NCBI RefSeq assembly: GCF_005239125.1
Contig: NZ_SZYE01000001.1
Coordinates: 1 to 64,000 of the forward strand
Direction of reading: 5' to 3'
Source: Cellulomonas hominis
Lineage (GTDB): Bacteria > Actinomycetota > Actinomycetes > Actinomycetales > Cellulomonadaceae
Length of the DNA: 64,000 bases
In this document: positions 54,361 to 62,357 of the stretch, piece after piece
Numbering within the stretch: the first letter of the stretch is position 1
Layout: every line of letters starts with the position of its first letter
The notes under the pieces: model-generated
Databases searched by the model: none
The model's input: only the letters and a program-made list of their open reading frames with translations
Told to the model about the DNA's origin: nothing
Translations under genes and position numbers: made by a program

Positions 54361-54959
54361 TCCGGGTGCTGATCGCCGACGACGAGGACATGATCCGCAC
54401 GGCCCTCGCGGCCCTGCTCCGGCTGGAGCCCGACCTCGACGTGGTCGCCGAGTGCGCGTCCGGCGACGAGGCGCTCGCGGCCGCGGTGCGCACGCGCCCG
54501 GACGTGTGCCTGCTGGACCTGGAGATGCCCGGGACCGACGGGATCGACACCGCCGCACGGCTGGCGCGCACGGTGCCGACCCGCTGCCTGGTGGTGACCC
54601 GGCACGCGCGCCCCGGGGTGCTGCGCCGCGCGCTGCAGGCGGGGGTCGACGGGTTCCTGCCGAAGTCCCGGCCCGCGCAGGACGTGGCCGAGGTCATCCG
54701 CCTGGTGGCCGCCGGCCGCCGGTACGTCGACCCGGAGGTGGCGGCGGACGCGCTGGCCGACGAGCGCAGCCCGCTGACCGACCGCGAGCTGGACGTGCTG
54801 CGCGCGGGCCGGCGGGGCGAGACCGTCGCGCAGATCGCGGCCGCGGTGCACCTGTCGCCCGGGACGGTGCGGAACCACGTGTCGTCGGTCCTCGGCAAGC
54901 TCGGGGTCGCGACGCGGCAGCAGGCGGTGCTGGCGGCGGAGGAGCGCGGCTGGATCTGA
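54357..54959 (+). CDS. LuxR/NarL-family response regulator
   Basis: The 200-aa partner of the kinase just upstream. The receiver domain has IADDEDMIRTALAALLRLEP, phospho-Asp in VCLLDLEMPGTDG, and the switch Lys in GFLPKSRP; the C-terminal LuxR helix-turn-helix is LTDRELDVLRAGRRGETVAQ, IAAAVHLSPGTVRNHVSSVL. The ATG overlaps the kinase stop. Targets are unknown; the DedA-like and SRPBCC genes on the left are candidates only by proximity. Confidence 0.93.
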   Translation: MIRVLIADDEDMIRTALAALLRLEPDLDVVAECASGDEALAAAVRTRPDVCLLDLEMPGTDGIDTAARLARTVPTRCLVVTRHARPGVLRRALQAGVDGFLPKSRPAQDVAEVIRLVAAGRRYVDPEVAADALADERSPLTDRELDVLRAGRRGETVAQIAAAVHLSPGTVRNHVSSVLGKLGVATRQQAVLAAEERGWI

Positions 54960-55110
54960 GCCCGCCGCCGGGTGCCGCACGCCCGTGAGCCGCGGCGGAC
55001 CCGGGTAGCCGGACCCCGCGTGCGTGGTTCCACGCAGACGGGGGCCGGTGGCGCCGCGCCCTCGCGTGAGATCAGGGAGTCACTTTCCCGACGAGCACCG
55101 AGGAACCACC

Positions 55111-55827
55111 GTGCACGCCACCCTGACCGCCCCGTCCGCCCTCGCCGGGACCGCGCTCGAGGACCCCGCCGTCCCGGCGGTCCCCGCGGCCGCCCGCACC
55201 GGCGCGGTCGACACCGACCGGCTCCTGCTCGACCACCGGCACGCGCTCGCGCTGCTCCTCCTCGAGATCGCCGGCCTCCGCGACCAGGTCCGCGACGGCA
55301 GGGCGCACGACCCGGTGGAGAACATGACGTGGCGGCTGAAATCCGCCGCGTCCATCGAGGCCAAGGCCCGGCGCAAGGGCATCCCGCTGGACGACGACGC
55401 CCTCCGCCGCGACATGCAGGACCTGGCCGGGCTGCGGGTCGTGTGCGCGTTCCTCTCGGACCTGCGCGAGGTGCGGGACGCGGTCCTCGCCCTGCCCGAG
55501 CTGGCGCTCCTCGAGGAGCGGGACTACACCGCGCGACCGAAGGCCAGCGGCTACCGCAGCCTGCACCTCGTCGTCGGCGTCCCCGTCCGCGGCGCCGGGC
55601 AGGTCACGGTCGAGATCCAGCTCCGCACCGTGGCCATGGACTTCTGGGCCTGCCTCGAGCACCGGCTCGCCTACCGGCACCACGCCCCGGCCCCGGTCCC
55701 CGTCGCGGCCACGCTCCGGCGCGCCGCGGGGGTCACGGCGGCGCTCGACCTCGCGATGGACCGGCTGTGGTCCCGCACCGCGGCACCGACCCCCACGCCC
55801 GCCCTCGCCGCGCCCCGGGGGGCGTGA
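55111..55827 (+). CDS. RelA/SpoT-domain small alarmone synthetase-like protein
   Basis: The 238-aa protein has the (p)ppGpp synthetase domain without hydrolase, TGS or ACT domains. Motifs: NMTWRLKSAASIEAKARRKG, DMQDLAGLRVVCAFLSDLRE (with the catalytic-site Asp), ARPKASGYRSLHLVV and VEIQLRTVAMDFWACLEHRL. Small alarmone synthetases make (p)ppGpp or related nucleotides in response to cell-wall or other stress (known). The GTG start follows GAGGAACCACC. It sits between two signal-transduction pairs and next to UspA genes, consistent with a stress locus. Confidence 0.88.
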   Translation: MHATLTAPSALAGTALEDPAVPAVPAAARTGAVDTDRLLLDHRHALALLLLEIAGLRDQVRDGRAHDPVENMTWRLKSAASIEAKARRKGIPLDDDALRRDMQDLAGLRVVCAFLSDLREVRDAVLALPELALLEERDYTARPKASGYRSLHLVVGVPVRGAGQVTVEIQLRTVAMDFWACLEHRLAYRHHAPAPVPVAATLRRAAGVTAALDLAMDRLWSRTAAPTPTPALAAPRGA

Positions 55828-55876
55828 CCGCCGAGGATCCCGCCCGCCCGGCCCCACCCCGACCCAGGAGGTCCTG

Positions 55877-56035
55877 ATGTCCCTCACCCTGTCCACCACC
55901 GCGTTCACCGTGGCGCTCGGCGCGCTCGTCGCCGGGTTCGTCGGCGTCGCCTTCGCGCTGCACCACGTCGGCGCCGCGGCGTCGCCCGCCACGGACCCCG
56001 TCCCCGTCGTCCTCCAGGAGGTGTCGTCGTGCTGA
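55877..56035 (+). CDS. 52-aa membrane micropeptide
   Basis: ATG 55877, with AGGAGG at 55866-55871, opens MSLTLSTTAFTVALGALVAG, one membrane helix with a Pro/Val/Thr-rich tail. Its stop overlaps the start of the next micro-ORF. The excellent ribosome site and coupling argue that it is real. No family is recognised. Confidence 0.65.
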   Translation: MSLTLSTTAFTVALGALVAGFVGVAFALHHVGAAASPATDPVPVVLQEVSSC

Positions 56036-56175
56036 CCGACCTGGCCGTCCTCGGCGGTCTGCTCGCCCTGCTCGCCGTGGCCCACCGCGTGTGGACCACG
56101 CTGATGCGCGATCCCCAGCACTCGCTCGACCGCGCCGCCGTGGCACCGGCGCCCCGAGGGGGGTGGCGGTCGTGA
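56029..56175 (+). CDS. 48-aa membrane micropeptide
   Basis: GTG 56029, preceded by CAGGAGG, overlaps the 52-aa ORF by 7 bases and the UspA gene by 4. The product starts VLTDLAVLGGLLALLAVAHR, one membrane helix, then a basic tail (WTTLMRDPQHSLDRAAVAPA). Both micro-ORFs and the tandem UspA gene look like one transcription unit. Confidence 0.6.
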   Translation: MLTDLAVLGGLLALLAVAHRVWTTLMRDPQHSLDRAAVAPAPRGGWRS

Positions 56176-57128
56176 CCCGGCGGGACACCGTGCTCGTCGG
56201 GATCGACGGCACCGCACCGAGCCTGCAGGCGCTGGACTGGGCGGCCGCGTACGCGCGGCGGACCGGCCGCTCGCTGCACCTCGTGTGCAGCTACCAGCTC
56301 CCCGACACCCACGCCCGCGGCGACTGGCCGTACGCCCACCCGCTCATCGAGGACTGCGCGGTCCGGCGCCGGGTCGAGCAGGTGCTCGAGGAGGGGCGGG
56401 AGCGCGCCGAGCGCGCCGGCGTCCCGGCGTCGACCGAGCTGGCGGCGGGCGAGCCGACAGGCGTCCTCGTGGAACGGTCGGCCGAGCACGCGCTCGTCGT
56501 GGTCGGGGCGCGCAACGCGGGTCGCGTCGCCGAGCGCCTCCTGGGCACGGTCTCCGCGACCCTCCCGGCGCACGCGCACTGCCCGACCGTCGTCGTGCCG
56601 TCCCGCCACCACCCGGTACGGCGCGGCGCCCCGGCCGCGCGGCTGGAGGCCCCGCGGCACGGGCGCGTCGTCGTCGGCGTCGACGGGTCGCCCGGCTCCG
56701 AGGCCGCGCTGCACCACGCCGTGCAGCAGGCGCGCGCGTGGCGGTCGTCCCTGCTCGTGGTGCGGGCGGTCCCGACCGGCACCTGGCGGCGGACGCCGTG
56801 GCAGCGGTCCGCCGTCCGCGACGACCTGGTCTCGGTCGCCCGGGACGACCTGGCGGGGGTGACGGGTCGGCTGGGGACGCAGCACCCGGACGTCCCGGTC
56901 GAGGGCGCCGTCGTCGAGGCGACCGCGCCGGGGGCGCTCCTGGAGAAGATGACGTCGGCGGACCTCCTGGTCGTCGGCTCCCGCGGGATCGGCGGGTTCC
57001 GCGGCCTGCTGCTGGGGTCCACCTGCCAGCAGGTGCTGCACCGGGCGCACTGCCCCGTGCTCGTCGCGCGGCCGGTCGCCGGGCACCTGCCCGCGGAGCA
57101 CCTCCCGGTGGAGCTCACCACGGCGTGA
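56172..57128 (+). CDS. Tandem-domain universal stress protein
   Basis: The 318-aa protein has two Usp domains. Domain 1: DTVLVGIDGTAPSLQALDWA and LVVVGARNAGRVAERLLGTVS. Domain 2: RVVVGVDGSPGSEAALHHAV and LLVVGSRGIGGFRGLLLGST, with the G-2x-G-9x-G-S/T ATP-binding pattern intact in domain 2. GTG 56172 overlaps the 48-aa ORF; GAGGGGGG lies upstream. Two-domain UspA proteins in actinobacteria respond to hypoxia and dormancy (known in mycobacteria). Confidence 0.9.
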   Translation: MTRRDTVLVGIDGTAPSLQALDWAAAYARRTGRSLHLVCSYQLPDTHARGDWPYAHPLIEDCAVRRRVEQVLEEGRERAERAGVPASTELAAGEPTGVLVERSAEHALVVVGARNAGRVAERLLGTVSATLPAHAHCPTVVVPSRHHPVRRGAPAARLEAPRHGRVVVGVDGSPGSEAALHHAVQQARAWRSSLLVVRAVPTGTWRRTPWQRSAVRDDLVSVARDDLAGVTGRLGTQHPDVPVEGAVVEATAPGALLEKMTSADLLVVGSRGIGGFRGLLLGSTCQQVLHRAHCPVLVARPVAGHLPAEHLPVELTTA

Positions 57129-57188
57129 TCAGCCGCCGGGGCACCGGCTCCCCTGCGGGAAGCCGGAGCCCCGGCCTACGATCGCCGC

Positions 57189-57854
57189 ATGGTGACGCCC
57201 ATCACACGGGTCGGCATCGTCGAGGACGAGGCGCTGCTGCGCGGCATGCTGGAGCAGACGCTCGCCGCCGAGGAGTCGATCCGCGTCGTGCACGCGGTGC
57301 CGGGCGTCACGGAAGCCCGCCTCGTGTTCGCGCCCGGCACGTGCGACGTGGCGCTGCTCGACGTCAACCTGCCGGACGGGAACGGCGTGGCCCTCGGGGT
57401 GACGCTGCAGCGGGCCGACCCGCGCCTGGCGGTGATGCTGCTGTCGAGCGAGGACGTCATGGGGCTGTTCACCACGGTCCAGGAGCAGGTCAGCCGCCCG
57501 TGGAGCTACCTGTCGAAGCGGTCCAGCTTCGCGCGCGACGTGCTGGTGCGCGCCGTCCTCGCCACCGCGCGGGGTCAGGTCGTCCTCGACCCCTACCTGG
57601 TGCAGCGCTCCACGCCCCGTGCCGGCTCCGCGGTGGCCGAGCTGACCCCGGCGCAGTTCGGGGTGCTGCGGCTCGTCGCCGAGGGGCTGTCGAACCAGGC
57701 GGCGGGGGAGCGGCTCGGCATCAACGAGCGGTCGGTGGAGAGCCACCTGAAGTCGATCTACCAGCGGCTGGGGATCGACGGCGAGGGGCACAACCGCCGG
57801 GTGGCCGCCGTGCTGGCCTTCCTCGAGCAGACCGGACGGTCGTGGCGGGGGTGA
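57189..57854 (+). CDS. LuxR/NarL-family response regulator
   Basis: The 221-aa protein has a receiver domain (RVGIVEDEALLRGMLEQTLA, phospho-Asp in VALLDVNLPDGNG, Lys in SYLSKRSSF) and a LuxR-type helix-turn-helix (LTPAQFGVLRLVAEGLSNQA, GERLGINERSVESHLKSIYQ). The stop overlaps the kinase gene that follows (GTGA), the reverse order of the 53-55 kb pair. Confidence 0.9.
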   Translation: MVTPITRVGIVEDEALLRGMLEQTLAAEESIRVVHAVPGVTEARLVFAPGTCDVALLDVNLPDGNGVALGVTLQRADPRLAVMLLSSEDVMGLFTTVQEQVSRPWSYLSKRSSFARDVLVRAVLATARGQVVLDPYLVQRSTPRAGSAVAELTPAQFGVLRLVAEGLSNQAAGERLGINERSVESHLKSIYQRLGIDGEGHNRRVAAVLAFLEQTGRSWRG

Positions 57855-59065
57855 CCACGCCCCGCGGCGCCCCGCCACCGGCCGTGCGGGACCGCGCGGC
57901 GGCCGCTGACCGGGACGAGCGCGACCGGCGACGGATCACGATCATCGTCGGCGTCACCAACGTCACGCTGTACGCCTTCATGGCGATGGGCGCCTGGGTC
58001 GCGTGGGGCGGGCTGCAGGAGGCCGTCGACCACGAGCGGAGCGCGCTCGGCGTGGTCGCGGACGCCGTGGTCCTCGTCCTGATCAACCTGGCGTACGGCC
58101 TGGTGGTGCTGTCGGGCACGCTCGCGCTCGGTGCGCTGCGCCGCGGGTGGGGCGCCCGCGTCCTGATCACCGCGGCGGTCGCGGCCGCCGCCTCGGTGCC
58201 GCGGATGCTCGCGCTGCTCGCCGTCAGCAGCACGCCGACCGGCACGACCTACGTCGTCGCGATCGGGTCGCTCGGCTTCCTGTCCGGCGTGGTCGGGATG
58301 CTCGCCGCGTTCTTCGCCGCGACGCTCGTCGACCGCGCGCGGACCGAGGAGCGCCGACGCGAGGCCGAGGCCGCGCGGGCGCGCCGCGCGGTGGACGCGC
58401 TGCAGGAGGAGGAGATCCGGGTCCGCCGCATGGTCTTCGACCAGCTGCACGGCACCCTGCAGTACCACCTGGTCAGCGTGACCGCGGGGCTCGACGGGCT
58501 CGCCGCGCAGCTCGACGCCCAGGGGGACCGGGACCGCGCGGCGGACCTGCGGACGTGGGCGGAGACGCTCGAGGAGATCCGCGAGGAGGACGTGCGGTCC
58601 CTGAGCCACGCCGTGTTCCCGAGCGGCGCCGACCTCGGCACCGAGGAGGCGATCGCCCTGCTGCTGCACCGCCTGCCGCCGCAGGTCCGGACGTCCATCG
58701 AGGTCGGGCCGACCTACCGGGAGTTCGTCGAGAGCGGGGCGGCCCGCATGCCGATGGCCGAGCGGCTCGTCGTGATCTACACCGTGGAGGAGGCGGTGAC
58801 CAACGCCCTCAAGCACGGGCACGCGGCCACCGTCCGCGTCCGGGCGGACGCCGAGCCGACCGACGACCCGCTGCGCTGGGTGTTCACGACCGTCGTGGAC
58901 GACGACGGCACCGGGCCGACCCAGCCGGACCCGGCCCTGCACGGCCTGCACCGGCACCGCGAGCGGATCGAGCACCGGGGCGGCACGCTCTCGCTCGGCA
59001 CGAATCCCGAGGGCGGCGGGCGGCTCACGTTCCGTCTCCCGTTCGTGGTCACCGTCGGCCGGTGA
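57851..59065 (+). CDS. Sensor histidine kinase (HisKA_3 type)
   Basis: The 404-aa protein has four membrane helices in the first 165 residues (e.g. ITIIVGVTNVTLYAFMAMGA, VLVLINLAYGLVVLSGTLAL), a coiled stretch, the phosphoacceptor region RRMVFDQLHGTLQYHLVSVT (His in QLHGTLQ), and HATPase_c motifs (YTVEEAVTNALKHGHAATVR, LHGLHRHRERIEHRGGTLSL). It pairs with the regulator directly upstream. Signal unknown. Confidence 0.9.
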   Translation: MTTPRGAPPPAVRDRAAAADRDERDRRRITIIVGVTNVTLYAFMAMGAWVAWGGLQEAVDHERSALGVVADAVVLVLINLAYGLVVLSGTLALGALRRGWGARVLITAAVAAAASVPRMLALLAVSSTPTGTTYVVAIGSLGFLSGVVGMLAAFFAATLVDRARTEERRREAEAARARRAVDALQEEEIRVRRMVFDQLHGTLQYHLVSVTAGLDGLAAQLDAQGDRDRAADLRTWAETLEEIREEDVRSLSHAVFPSGADLGTEEAIALLLHRLPPQVRTSIEVGPTYREFVESGAARMPMAERLVVIYTVEEAVTNALKHGHAATVRVRADAEPTDDPLRWVFTTVVDDDGTGPTQPDPALHGLHRHRERIEHRGGTLSLGTNPEGGGRLTFRLPFVVTVGR

Positions 59066-59124
59066 CGGCGCGGCGAGCGGCCGGGGTGCTTGTGCCCGGC
59101 CGGGCGTCGCCCCAGGCTGGGCGC

Positions 59125-59697
59125 ATGACGGCACCCGACCCGGCCGAGGCCCCGCTGGTCGTCGCCGACGCCGCCGCGTGGCGCGCGTGGCTCGACGCCC
59201 ACGAGCACGAGACGCACGGCGTCTGGCTGGTGCTCGCCAAGAAGGGCACCGTCGAGCCGACGAGCCTGACCTACGCGCAGGCGCTGGACGAGGCCCTGTG
59301 CAGCGGCTGGATCGACGGGCAGAAGCGGAGCCGGGACGACGCGACGTTCCTGCAGCGGTTCACGCCGCGACGGGCGCGGTCGATCTGGTCGCAGCGCAAC
59401 GTCGAGCACGTCGCCCGGCTGACGGCCGACGGCCGGATGCGGCCGCGCGGCCACGCCGAGGTCGAGCTGGCCCGCTCCGACGGCCGGTGGGACCGCGCCT
59501 ACGCCGGGTCGGCGACCGCGGAGGTGCCGCCGGACCTGCTCGCGGCGCTCGACGCGGCCCCCGGGGCGCGGGCCGCGTTCGACGCCCTCGACCGGCAGGC
59601 GCGGTACTCGGTGCTGCACCCGCTGATGGTCGCGCCGAGCCCGGAGGTGCGCGCACAACGGGTGGCGCGGGCGGTGCGGTCCCTGGCGGGGGAGTAG
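59125..59697 (+). CDS. YdeI/OmpD-associated family protein
   Basis: The 190-aa protein matches the YdeI family: WLDAHEHETHGVWLVLAKKG, LTYAQALDEALCSGWIDGQK with the conserved Gly-Trp-Ile-Asp, LQRFTPRRARSIWSQRNVEH, and a C-terminal helix bundle (LDRQARYSVLHPLMVAPSPE). The role is poorly known; some members affect peptide or polymyxin response in enterobacteria. Confidence 0.88.
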   Translation: MTAPDPAEAPLVVADAAAWRAWLDAHEHETHGVWLVLAKKGTVEPTSLTYAQALDEALCSGWIDGQKRSRDDATFLQRFTPRRARSIWSQRNVEHVARLTADGRMRPRGHAEVELARSDGRWDRAYAGSATAEVPPDLLAALDAAPGARAAFDALDRQARYSVLHPLMVAPSPEVRAQRVARAVRSLAGE

Positions 59698-59704
59698 CGC
59701 GGCG

Positions 59705-60154
59705 CTACCGCGGCGACCCGGGGCGCCGCACGCCCGGGCCCAGGCGCACCGGCGCGGCCCGCCGGCTCGACGCCAGCCGGTCCCGGAGCCGGGCGTTCTC
59801 CGCCTCCAGCAGGCCCACCCGCTCCGCCAGCGCCCGGGCACGGTGCTGGGCGTCCGCGAGCCGGCGCCGGAGCGCGGCGTCCCGCCGGTCGACGGGCTCC
59901 GGCGGCACGGTGGCCTGCAGCGCGCGGATCCGCGCGGCGAACTCCCGGTGCTGGCGCAGGTACGCGACCGAGCAGTGCGCCGCGATGGCGATGGACAGGA
60001 AGTCGAACGGGCCGCCGCCGCGCTCGGCCAGGTCGATGGCGTGCTCGACGTGGTCGCGCACCACCTCGGCGCGGTGCCGCGCCTGCTGGATGACGTCCTG
60101 CCCGAGCCCGTCCTGCTCGAGCACGTCCCGTTGAGCCCACTCGTCCGACTGCAC
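59705..60154 (-). CDS. Small coiled-coil protein, DUF6262/TnpC-like
   Basis: The 149-aa product (GTG 60154; open frame to 60286) reads HRAEVVRDHVEHAIDLAERG, DFLSIAIAAHCSVAYLRQHR, EFAARIRALQA, then a long coiled-coil (LRRRLADAQHRARALAERVG, LLEAENARLRDRLA). A helix-turn-helix-like block followed by a coiled coil resembles DUF6262/TnpC accessory proteins of Tn554-like transposons (family recollection). No tnpA or tnpB is adjacent, so it may be a stray remnant or a domesticated copy. Confidence 0.6.
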   Translation of the reverse strand: MQSDEWAQRDVLEQDGLGQDVIQQARHRAEVVRDHVEHAIDLAERGGGPFDFLSIAIAAHCSVAYLRQHREFAARIRALQATVPPEPVDRRDAALRRRLADAQHRARALAERVGLLEAENARLRDRLASSRRAAPVRLGPGVRRPGSPR

Positions 60155-60284
60155 GGGCCCCACCCTGCTCCCCCGTCGACCGTGGGCAGGTGCGACCATC
60201 GGCCCAGGTGGCGTGTGACGCGCGCCTCCGGCGTGACGCCCCGCTCGCCGCGCGCCCCGGCCCGCCCGGTGCGACGCTCGGCGC

Positions 60285-61055
60285 ATGACCGGAGACGTCC
60301 AGCACGCAGCCGCCCGCGCCGGTGACCACCCCCTCCTCGAGAAGGGCGCCCGCCTCGGCTACGCCGCGAGCGGCGTCCTGCACCTGCTGCTCGCCTGGGT
60401 GACCGTGCAGCTCGCGTGGACCTCGGGCGGCGAGCAGGCGGACCAGCAGGGTGCCCTCCAGCAGCTCGCCGGCAACGGCTTCGGCCAGGCGCTGCTCTGG
60501 GTGCTGCTGGTCGGGTTCGTGCTCCTCGCGCTGTGGCAGGCCACCGAGGCGATCGCCTGGGGCGAGGCCTCCGACCGGGCCAAGGCCGCCGCGAAGGCCG
60601 TTGTGTACGCGGTGCTGGCGGTCACGACCGTCTCGGTGCTCACCAGCGGGTCGGGCGGGTCCTCGGGCGGCGCGACGTCGGGGCTGCTGTCCTCCGGGAT
60701 CGGGCGCGTGCTGGTCGGGGTGGTCGGCGTCGGCGTCGTGGCCGTCGGCGGCTACCACGTGGTGAAGGGGTGGCAGGAGAAGTTCCTGGAGGACCTCGGG
60801 TCCAGCCCTGCGCCGTGGGTGCGGACCGCCGGGAAGGTCGGCTACATCGGCAAGGGCGCGGCGCTGGCGGTCGTCGGCGTGCTGCTGGTCGTCGCGGCCG
60901 TGCAGGCCGACCCGGAGAAGGCCTCGGGCCTGGACGGGGCGCTGCACGCCCTCGCCGGACTGCCGTTCGGGCCGCTGCTGCTCACGCTCGTGGCGCTCGG
61001 GTTCGCGGCGTACGGCGTGTACGCGTTCGGGCGGGCACGGCACGCGAAGGTCTGA
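60285..61055 (+). CDS. DUF1206 membrane protein
   Basis: The 256-aa protein has six membrane helices in three similar pairs, the DUF1206 layout: KGARLGYAASGVLHLLLAWV, GEASDRAKAAAKAVVYAVLA and TAGKVGYIGKGAALAVVGVL each open a pair, and each pair has a late Gly-x-Tyr/Phe motif (e.g. GGYHVVKGWQEKF). The function is unknown. It is a frequent actinobacterial and rhizobial membrane protein. Confidence 0.88.
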   Translation: MTGDVQHAAARAGDHPLLEKGARLGYAASGVLHLLLAWVTVQLAWTSGGEQADQQGALQQLAGNGFGQALLWVLLVGFVLLALWQATEAIAWGEASDRAKAAAKAVVYAVLAVTTVSVLTSGSGGSSGGATSGLLSSGIGRVLVGVVGVGVVAVGGYHVVKGWQEKFLEDLGSSPAPWVRTAGKVGYIGKGAALAVVGVLLVVAAVQADPEKASGLDGALHALAGLPFGPLLLTLVALGFAAYGVYAFGRARHAKV

Positions 61056-61097
61056 GCCCCCTCCCCGGCGCGAGGCCCAGCGGCTACCGTCGGCGGC

Positions 61098-61691
61098 ATG
61101 GGCCAGGTCATCGCCTCGGCGACCACGTCGCTCGACGGCTTCATCGCGCGGCAGGACCACGGGATCGACGAGCTGTTCGGCTGGTACGACGCCGGCGACG
61201 TCGTGGTGGAGAACCACGGCGACCTCCCGGCGTTCCGCCTGACCGAGGAGAGCGCCGCCTACTGGCTCGCGTGGCGGGAGTCCCTCGGGGCGCTCGTCGT
61301 CGGCCGCGAGCTGTTCGACCTCACCGACGGCTGGGGCGGGACGCACCCGCTGGGCGTGCCGTACGTGCTGCTCACCCACCGGCCGGTCACGTCGTCGGCG
61401 GCGCTCGGGTCGCCCGACCTGGTGGTGATGCACGAGGGCATCGGCGAGGCGGTCGCCGCGGCGCAGGAGCTCGCGGGGGACAAGGTCGTCGGCGTCGCGG
61501 CCGGGACGATCGCCTCCCAGGCCTACCGGGCGGGGCTGCTGGACGCGGTCAACGTCGACCTCGCGCCGGTGTTCCTCGGGTCGGGCCGGCCGTACTTCAC
61601 CGCCGACGCGGGACCGGTCGCCCTGGGCGACCCGACGACGGTCGTGCCGTCCCGCGGGGTCACGCACCTGAGCTTCCCCGTCCGGCGCTGA
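61098..61691 (+). CDS. Dihydrofolate reductase-fold family protein (RibD C-terminal type)
   Basis: The 197-aa protein: VIASATTSLDGFIARQDHGI, ESLGALVVGRELFDLTDGWG, VPYVLLTHRPV, VVGVAAGTIASQAYRAGLLD, LAPVFLGSGRPYF. This is the RibD-C/DHFR-like reductase fold with its NADPH region, not a true folate DHFR. The substrate is unknown. A similar gene is convergent at 61701. Confidence 0.87.
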   Translation: MGQVIASATTSLDGFIARQDHGIDELFGWYDAGDVVVENHGDLPAFRLTEESAAYWLAWRESLGALVVGRELFDLTDGWGGTHPLGVPYVLLTHRPVTSSAALGSPDLVVMHEGIGEAVAAAQELAGDKVVGVAAGTIASQAYRAGLLDAVNVDLAPVFLGSGRPYFTADAGPVALGDPTTVVPSRGVTHLSFPVRR

Positions 61692-61700
61692 GCGCCGGGG

Positions 61701-62264
61701 TCAGTGCACCTGGTGCACCCGGTGGTGCAGGTGCGCCACCCCGTTCGCGAACCGCTCCAGGCCCAGCAGCTCCAGGTCCACCCGCACGTCCCGCGGCAGC
61801 GCCCGCGTCCCGCCGCCGACCAGCACCGGCGACACGAACAGGTGCACCTCGTCCACCAGCCCGGCGCGCAGCGCCTGCCCGGCCAGGTGCGCGCCGCCGA
61901 TCAGCACGTCGTGCGACGAGCTGTGCAGCAGCCGGCGGACCGCGTCGGGGTCGAACGTCGTCTCGACCTGCGTCCGCGTGCTGCGGGGCTCGGTGAGGGT
62001 GGTCGAGTAGACGACCTTGTGCGCCGCCCGCCAGAGCTGGGCGTACTCCTGCACGGCAGGCGGCTCGTCGGCGGTCTCCATCGTCTCCCAGGCGACCATG
62101 ACGTCGTACAGCCGGCGGCCGTACAGGTACGTGCCGACACCCCGGTGCAGCTCGTTGACCCGCTGGTGCACCGCCTCGTCCGGCATGCTCCAGCCGAACC
62201 GGCCGTCCCGGTCCGCGACGAAGCCGTCGAGGGACGTGATCGCGGAGTAGACGAGCCTGGCCAT
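61701..62264 (-). CDS. Dihydrofolate reductase-fold family protein (RibD C-terminal type)
   Basis: The 187-aa protein: RLVYSAITSLDGFVADRDGR, GTYLYGRRLYDVMVAWETME, HDVLIGGAHLAGQALRAGLV, DEVHLFVSPVLVGGGTRALP. It has the same fold as the gene at 61098 but is only distantly similar, so it is not a recent duplicate. ATG 62264 has GGGAGG upstream on the minus strand. The function is unknown. Confidence 0.87.
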   Translation of the reverse strand: MARLVYSAITSLDGFVADRDGRFGWSMPDEAVHQRVNELHRGVGTYLYGRRLYDVMVAWETMETADEPPAVQEYAQLWRAAHKVVYSTTLTEPRSTRTQVETTFDPDAVRRLLHSSSHDVLIGGAHLAGQALRAGLVDEVHLFVSPVLVGGGTRALPRDVRVDLELLGLERFANGVAHLHHRVHQVH

Positions 62265-62357
62265 GGCCGACCTCCCGGCGTGGGCGGGTCCCGCGACGCT
62301 GCGGGTCAGGGGACCAGGACAGCACACGCGGACCCCGTCCGCCCGTAGGGTCGGGCC

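Noticed and set aside
61098-62264. Trimethoprim-type dihydrofolate reductases
   Set aside because: Both proteins have the RibD-C-like fold but lack folate DHFR sequence signatures, so a folate or drug-resistance role is not supported.
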